From the NCBI RefSeq assembly GCF_030651995.1, contig NZ_JAUSBN010000025.1, positions 52,386 to 116,385 on the forward strand: a DNA stretch of 64,000 nucleotides, given 5' to 3'. Below are positions 60,418 through 64,000 of the stretch, in pieces (the first letter of the stretch is position 1; the number at the start of each line of letters is the position of its first letter). Both the position numbers and the translations under genes were made by a program. The DNA comes from Reyranella sp. GTDB taxonomy: Bacteria > Pseudomonadota > Alphaproteobacteria > Reyranellales > Reyranellaceae. The notes under the pieces were generated by a model, which ran no database searches, was not told where the DNA came from, and saw only the letters and a program-made list of their open reading frames with translations.

Positions 60418-61950
60418 ATGCGCGTCCGCACGCCCTCGCGATACAAGCCCTACCCACGGTGGACCGGACGGCTTGGACCCGCGGCCGATGTCGCGATCGA
60501 AGCGGTCTCTGCGGGAGTTGGCACCCTGTTCGTCGAAGGCATGGTGCTCGGGCGCGTGTTCGGCGGTGTGCTCTGGCCCGCCATGCTTCATGTCCTGGCG
60601 CCGCGGCTGGCTGTGCTCGAACGCGGTTTTGACCCGGATTTCTACCTCCGCCAGTTCGATGAAGAGGCACACCGCCAGCGCGTCGCGCGGGCTCCGTTGC
60701 TCCACTACGCGCTTCTGGGCTGGCGGACGGGCCGCGCGCCGGCCCCCGGTTTCGATCCCGCCTTCTACCGGCGCCGAAACCTGCAGCGGCCGCGGGGAAT
60801 GGATCCCCTGTTCCATCATCTGGAGAAACCGCCCTCGCAGAAATCCCCACGCAACGAAGTGGAGGCTCGGACCGATCGTCCGCCGTGGCGGGAAGGCGCT
60901 GAGGCGGTGCTTGTGTTGCATCATGGGCGCGGCGGCGGCAGCAGCCATTTCCTCGATCTCTTCGAGCATGATATCGAGCACACGGGGCGCAATGTCCTCC
61001 GTGCCAGAACGATCCTCAAGGCGCCGATTCTCGCGGTCATCGACGATCGAACGTTCAACCTCTCGTCCGGTCGCGATCTGCTGATCGATTTTGCCCGCCA
61101 GCGTCGCGTGACGAGGCTAGTGGTCAATCACCTCATCGATCGTCCGCTTGAGATGATGGCGTGGGTGCGCGACCTCGGCGAGCGACTGAACATACCCTAT
61201 GACGTTATCCTGCACGACTATTTCATGCTGTGCCCGCGGATCGACCTGATCACAGGGGAAGGGGTGTTTTGCGATGTCGCACCGCCCGAGACTTGCGCGC
61301 AGTGTGTCGTGAACTACGGTGCCGAGGTGCGGGAATTCGATCCGCTGTCCTGGCGACGTGACCACCTGGCCTTCCTCGAAGGCGCGGAGCGCATCGTGGC
61401 GCCGAGTGACGATGTCGCCACCCGGATGCGGGACCACCTGCCCAAGCCGATCACCGTGTGGGAGCCCGAGAGCGACGCGGGCTATCCGCCCGAGCGTGCA
61501 CCGCGTGTCCTGGCAACCGAGCCGCTGCGCATCGTCACATTGGGCTCCCTGAACGTCAGCAAGGGCCTCCGCGTCGTACAAGCCCTTGCCGACGCGGCAG
61601 GGCAGGCCGGCGCGCCCGTGGTGCTGTCGGTCCTGGGACCAGCTTCGGAACCGCTGCCGCAGAATGTGACGGTCAGTGGCGCCTTCCTGTCGGAGGACCT
61701 GGAAAGGCTGCTCGTCGAAGCAGCTCCCCACGCGGTCCTGCTTCCGGCCATATGGCCGGAAACCTGGTCGTTCGTGCTGACGGCGGCACTGAAGCAGGGG
61801 CTGCCCGTGATCGCATTCGATATCGGTGCGCCGGCGGCACGCCTGCGTCGGCTCGGCCGCGGCCATGTGCTGCCAAGCGAGTTGGCCGCGGATACGGACC
61901 GGCTTCTGGAATCGCTGCTCGAGCTGCGCGATCGTTGGGTGGTCCAGTGA
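60418..61950 (+). CDS. GT-B glycosyltransferase with N-terminal sugar-transferase-associated repeats
   Basis: A 510-residue protein. The N-terminal 150 residues hold two FDP-x-FY modules (GFDPDFYLRQF, GFDPAFYRRRN), each followed by a short helix region, a module seen in bacterial glycosyltransferases. The catalytic part has VLVLHHGRGGGSSHFLDL, VILHDYFMLCPR, and TLGSLNVSKGLRVVQAL, with AIWPETWSFVLTAALKQGLPV as the donor-site region. ATG 60418 is 4 nt after the previous stop. The next gene overlaps its stop (GTGA). Confidence 0.85.
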   Translation: MRVRTPSRYKPYPRWTGRLGPAADVAIEAVSAGVGTLFVEGMVLGRVFGGVLWPAMLHVLAPRLAVLERGFDPDFYLRQFDEEAHRQRVARAPLLHYALLGWRTGRAPAPGFDPAFYRRRNLQRPRGMDPLFHHLEKPPSQKSPRNEVEARTDRPPWREGAEAVLVLHHGRGGGSSHFLDLFEHDIEHTGRNVLRARTILKAPILAVIDDRTFNLSSGRDLLIDFARQRRVTRLVVNHLIDRPLEMMAWVRDLGERLNIPYDVILHDYFMLCPRIDLITGEGVFCDVAPPETCAQCVVNYGAEVREFDPLSWRRDHLAFLEGAERIVAPSDDVATRMRDHLPKPITVWEPESDAGYPPERAPRVLATEPLRIVTLGSLNVSKGLRVVQALADAAGQAGAPVVLSVLGPASEPLPQNVTVSGAFLSEDLERLLVEAAPHAVLLPAIWPETWSFVLTAALKQGLPVIAFDIGAPAARLRRLGRGHVLPSELAADTDRLLESLLELRDRWVVQ

Positions 61951-63530
61951 GCGACCGGCGATCGCCGAGGACGACGAGCGACCTGCTGCTCTCTGCTGTG
62001 CGTGGCCGCAACGAGGCGGCTGCGGCCCTCGCTCGAATGCTGCCGGATTGGACGCGCGCCATCTGCCGCCGGTACGGCCTCACGCCGGGAACCGTCGATC
62101 CCGCCCACTATGCGCATTCGGCAGGTCGATCGTTCTCGTCGTGGGATGCCGCGGCGTTCCACTACCTGGCGGTCGGATCAGGGCGCGGTTGGTTTCCCCG
62201 CGCGGGATTCTCGCCAGCCGACTATCGCCGGCATAATCCGGATGTCGCCGTGGCGGGGTACGAGCCGTTCGCCCATTGGCTGAGGTTTGGCAGTGAAGAG
62301 GGAAGGGACGCCATGGCTCCGGCAGACCCTCCGATTCCCGACATCCGGCACCTGCTGGGGCACCGCCGTCCCGACGCGGCGCAGGCCACGGTCGACGTCG
62401 TCATGCCGGTCTATGGCGGCCGGGCGCTGGCGCTTCAGGCGATCGATAGCGTGCTGGGGGCGGCGACGACGGAGGCCTTCGAACTGGTGGTCGTGGACGA
62501 CGCCTCGCCGGATCCACTGTTGCGGAGTGAATTGCAGGCATTGGCCGAGGCCGGGTCGATCACCTTGATGGAGAACGAACGCAATGTCGGCTTCGTGGGG
62601 TCCGTCAATCGCGGCATTGCGCTTCATCCTGGTCGCGACGTCGTTCTGTTGAATTCGGATGTCCGGGTGTTCGGCAACTGGCTCGATCGGCTGTTGGCGG
62701 CGCTGCGGACGCCGCGCACGGCGACGGCAACACCGTTCTCCAATGCCGCGACGATCCTGAGCTATCCGGCCACGCTCTGCGAGAATCGCTTGCCGGCCAA
62801 TGTCGACATTGCGCAATGGGACCGCCTCTGCGGGGCGATCGATTTGCCCGTCGTGGAAATCCCGACCGGCGTTGGCTTTTGCATGGCGGTGAGCCGAGCC
62901 TGTCTCGAACAGATCGGCGCCTTCGACCGGGAGCGGTTCGGTCGCGGCTACGGCGAGGAGAATGACTTCTGCCTCAGGGCGACGGCGGCGGGGTGGCGTC
63001 ACGTGGCGGCGACCCGCCTCTTCGTCTGGCATCGTGGCGGCACCTCGTTCGGCAACGAGCGGGAGGCGCTCGTGGAGGCCGCGCAATCGACCATCGAGGC
63101 GCTCCACCCCGGCTACGCTGCCACGGTGGGGCGCTTCATCCAGGACGATCAGCTGAAGCCGGCGAGGAGGGCGCTCGACATTGCGAGGATTCGCGCCGAT
63201 CCGCGCCGCAAGAGACTGAGCTTCGAGAAGTTCGGCGTTGCGGAAGCCCAAACCCCGGATGAGCGTGACGTACTCGAGATTTTGGTCGTTCCGGATATTC
63301 CCCCGTATGGCGGGCAGTACAGGCTGGTACCCAAGGGGTTTTGCGCCGTTCCCAATCTACCGCGTTTCGGCCCGGCAACGCCGACCGACGGACTTGCGGC
63401 CTTGCTGAATGATCTCGGTGTCCTGGAATGCGGTGGAGGCAACAGAGGCGCGGTCGCCGCCGTACTGGGGCGGAGGCTTTACAGGGCGTTGGAGAGTGGC
63501 TTCCCAGCGGAGGAGACAAGCCGCCCATGA
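61947..63530 (+). CDS. Family 2 glycosyltransferase, C-terminally odd
   Basis: A 527-residue protein. The N-terminal region has the same module type as its neighbour (TVDPAHYAHS, GFSPADYRRHNPDV). The GT2 domain has VDVVMPVYGGRALALQAIDS, VVVDDASPDP, VVLLNSDVRVFGNW and GYGEENDFCLRA, so a rhamnosyltransferase-like enzyme is likely. After about residue 400 the tail (about 125 residues, with VPDIPPYGG) looks like a piece of a larger partner domain, perhaps a cut-off second transferase. GTG start at 61947 overlaps the upstream stop. Confidence 0.82.
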   Translation: MSDRRSPRTTSDLLLSAVRGRNEAAAALARMLPDWTRAICRRYGLTPGTVDPAHYAHSAGRSFSSWDAAAFHYLAVGSGRGWFPRAGFSPADYRRHNPDVAVAGYEPFAHWLRFGSEEGRDAMAPADPPIPDIRHLLGHRRPDAAQATVDVVMPVYGGRALALQAIDSVLGAATTEAFELVVVDDASPDPLLRSELQALAEAGSITLMENERNVGFVGSVNRGIALHPGRDVVLLNSDVRVFGNWLDRLLAALRTPRTATATPFSNAATILSYPATLCENRLPANVDIAQWDRLCGAIDLPVVEIPTGVGFCMAVSRACLEQIGAFDRERFGRGYGEENDFCLRATAAGWRHVAATRLFVWHRGGTSFGNEREALVEAAQSTIEALHPGYAATVGRFIQDDQLKPARRALDIARIRADPRRKRLSFEKFGVAEAQTPDERDVLEILVVPDIPPYGGQYRLVPKGFCAVPNLPRFGPATPTDGLAALLNDLGVLECGGGNRGAVAAVLGRRLYRALESGFPAEETSRP

Positions 63531-63661
63531 GGGTGTTGCCTAGAGGCCACAGTAAGACATTGGTTACGCGAAAACAGAACTGTTCGATGAGCTGAGCGAG
63601 GCGGTTGTGTTATGCTCGTTTCAATAACCCGCCAATTTTTACGTAAACGCTGGGGAGAATT

Positions 63662-64000
63662 ATGAAAAAAGCTGGTTTGGCTCTGCTGGGTCTGGGGCTT
63701 CTGCTGCCGAGCGTTGCTGGCGCCCAGGCGATCAACGCCCAAGAGGGCTTCTACATCGGTGCGGGCGGCGGTGCTGCTTGGTTCATCGGCTCGAATCCCA
63801 ACACTCAGACCTGGACTGGCTGGTCGGTCGGCGGCAAGGCCGGCTACGACTTCGTCGGTCCCCGACTCGAACTCGAAGCCGGCTACGGCCAGATTCCGAC
63901 CTCGGCGAACATCCCGGGCTCGGCGATCAACGGCAAGGTCGGCCAGCTCACCGTGATGGCGAACCTGCTTTACGACTTCATGCCGACTTCGGTCATCACG
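63662..64000 (+). CDS. Small outer-membrane beta-barrel protein, cut by the window end
   Basis: The frame runs from ATG 63662 (ribosome site GGGGAGAATT) to base 64000 without a stop; 113 residues are visible. Signal peptide KAGLALLGLGLLLPSVAGAQ, then GFYIGAGGGAAWFIG, WSVGGKAGYDF and LELEAGYGQIP, the alternating Gly/aromatic pattern of the OmpA/Opa-like barrel family. Probably an abundant small porin-like or OmpA-type surface protein. Between 63531 and 63661 I see no other gene; the sequence is somewhat AT-rich and must hold its promoter. Confidence 0.8.
   Translation, partial: MKKAGLALLGLGLLLPSVAGAQAINAQEGFYIGAGGGAAWFIGSNPNTQTWTGWSVGGKAGYDFVGPRLELEAGYGQIPTSANIPGSAINGKVGQLTVMANLLYDFMPTSVIT

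Overview
The window is GC-rich, gene-dense DNA from a Gram-negative bacterium, most likely an alphaproteobacterium. Pointers are a HisKA_2-type sensor kinase beside a CHASE3 hybrid kinase, ergothioneine genes egtB/egtD, several putative EcfG-type (general stress) promoters, DUF2161/DUF2177 genes and a large exopolysaccharide (EPS) region. Genus cannot be fixed from sequence reading alone (a Reyranella-like or other Rhodospirillales/Hyphomicrobiales relative is a guess). I saw no insertion sequence, prophage, CRISPR array, tRNA or rRNA.

Region 1 (1-9.2 kb): a sensory and stress block. Two overlapping histidine kinase genes are followed by a small membrane protein, a secreted CsbD-like protein, a second secreted protein, an orphan oligopeptide-type binding protein, a small GNAT protein and a short membrane-protein operon. 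Five sites reading GCAAC-N16/17-CGTT lie just upstream of genes here, four of them identical in form (GCAACC-N16-CGTT). They resemble EcfG promoters and would put the small membrane protein, CsbD, GNAT, DUF2177 and egtBD genes into one stress regulon.

Region 2 (9.2-19.6 kb): egtB-egtD, then housekeeping and accessory enzymes: an amidohydrolase, a YcaQ-like glycosylase, an SGNH hydrolase, an amidase, a DUF2161 nuclease-fold protein, a CpdA-like phosphodiesterase and a transglutaminase-like protein.

Region 3 (19.6-49 kb): an EPS locus. It has an O-antigen ligase/polymerase-like protein, a polyprenyl-phosphate sugar-1-phosphate transferase, an asparagine-synthase-type amidotransferase, a Wzm/Wzt-type ABC exporter and ten glycosyltransferases, most joined by stop/start overlaps. 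A reverse-strand island (CelD-like acyltransferase, methyltransferase, PIG-L deacetylase) interrupts it. Then come a secreted hexapeptide-repeat protein, an outer-membrane barrel, a Wza-like lipoprotein, a Wzc/ExoP-like tyrosine autokinase and a TviB-type UDP-sugar dehydrogenase.

Region 4 (49-58.4 kb): a 2478-residue reducing type I polyketide synthase (KS-AT-DH-degenerate MT-ER-KR-ACP), translationally coupled to an alpha-oxoamine synthase, with the remnant of a short-chain dehydrogenase behind them. This is the most unusual set in the window: it could make an amino-ketone (sphingoid-like) lipid inside an EPS locus.

Region 5 (58.4-64 kb): three more glycosyltransferases reading away from the PKS, then the start of a small outer-membrane barrel gene that runs off the window.
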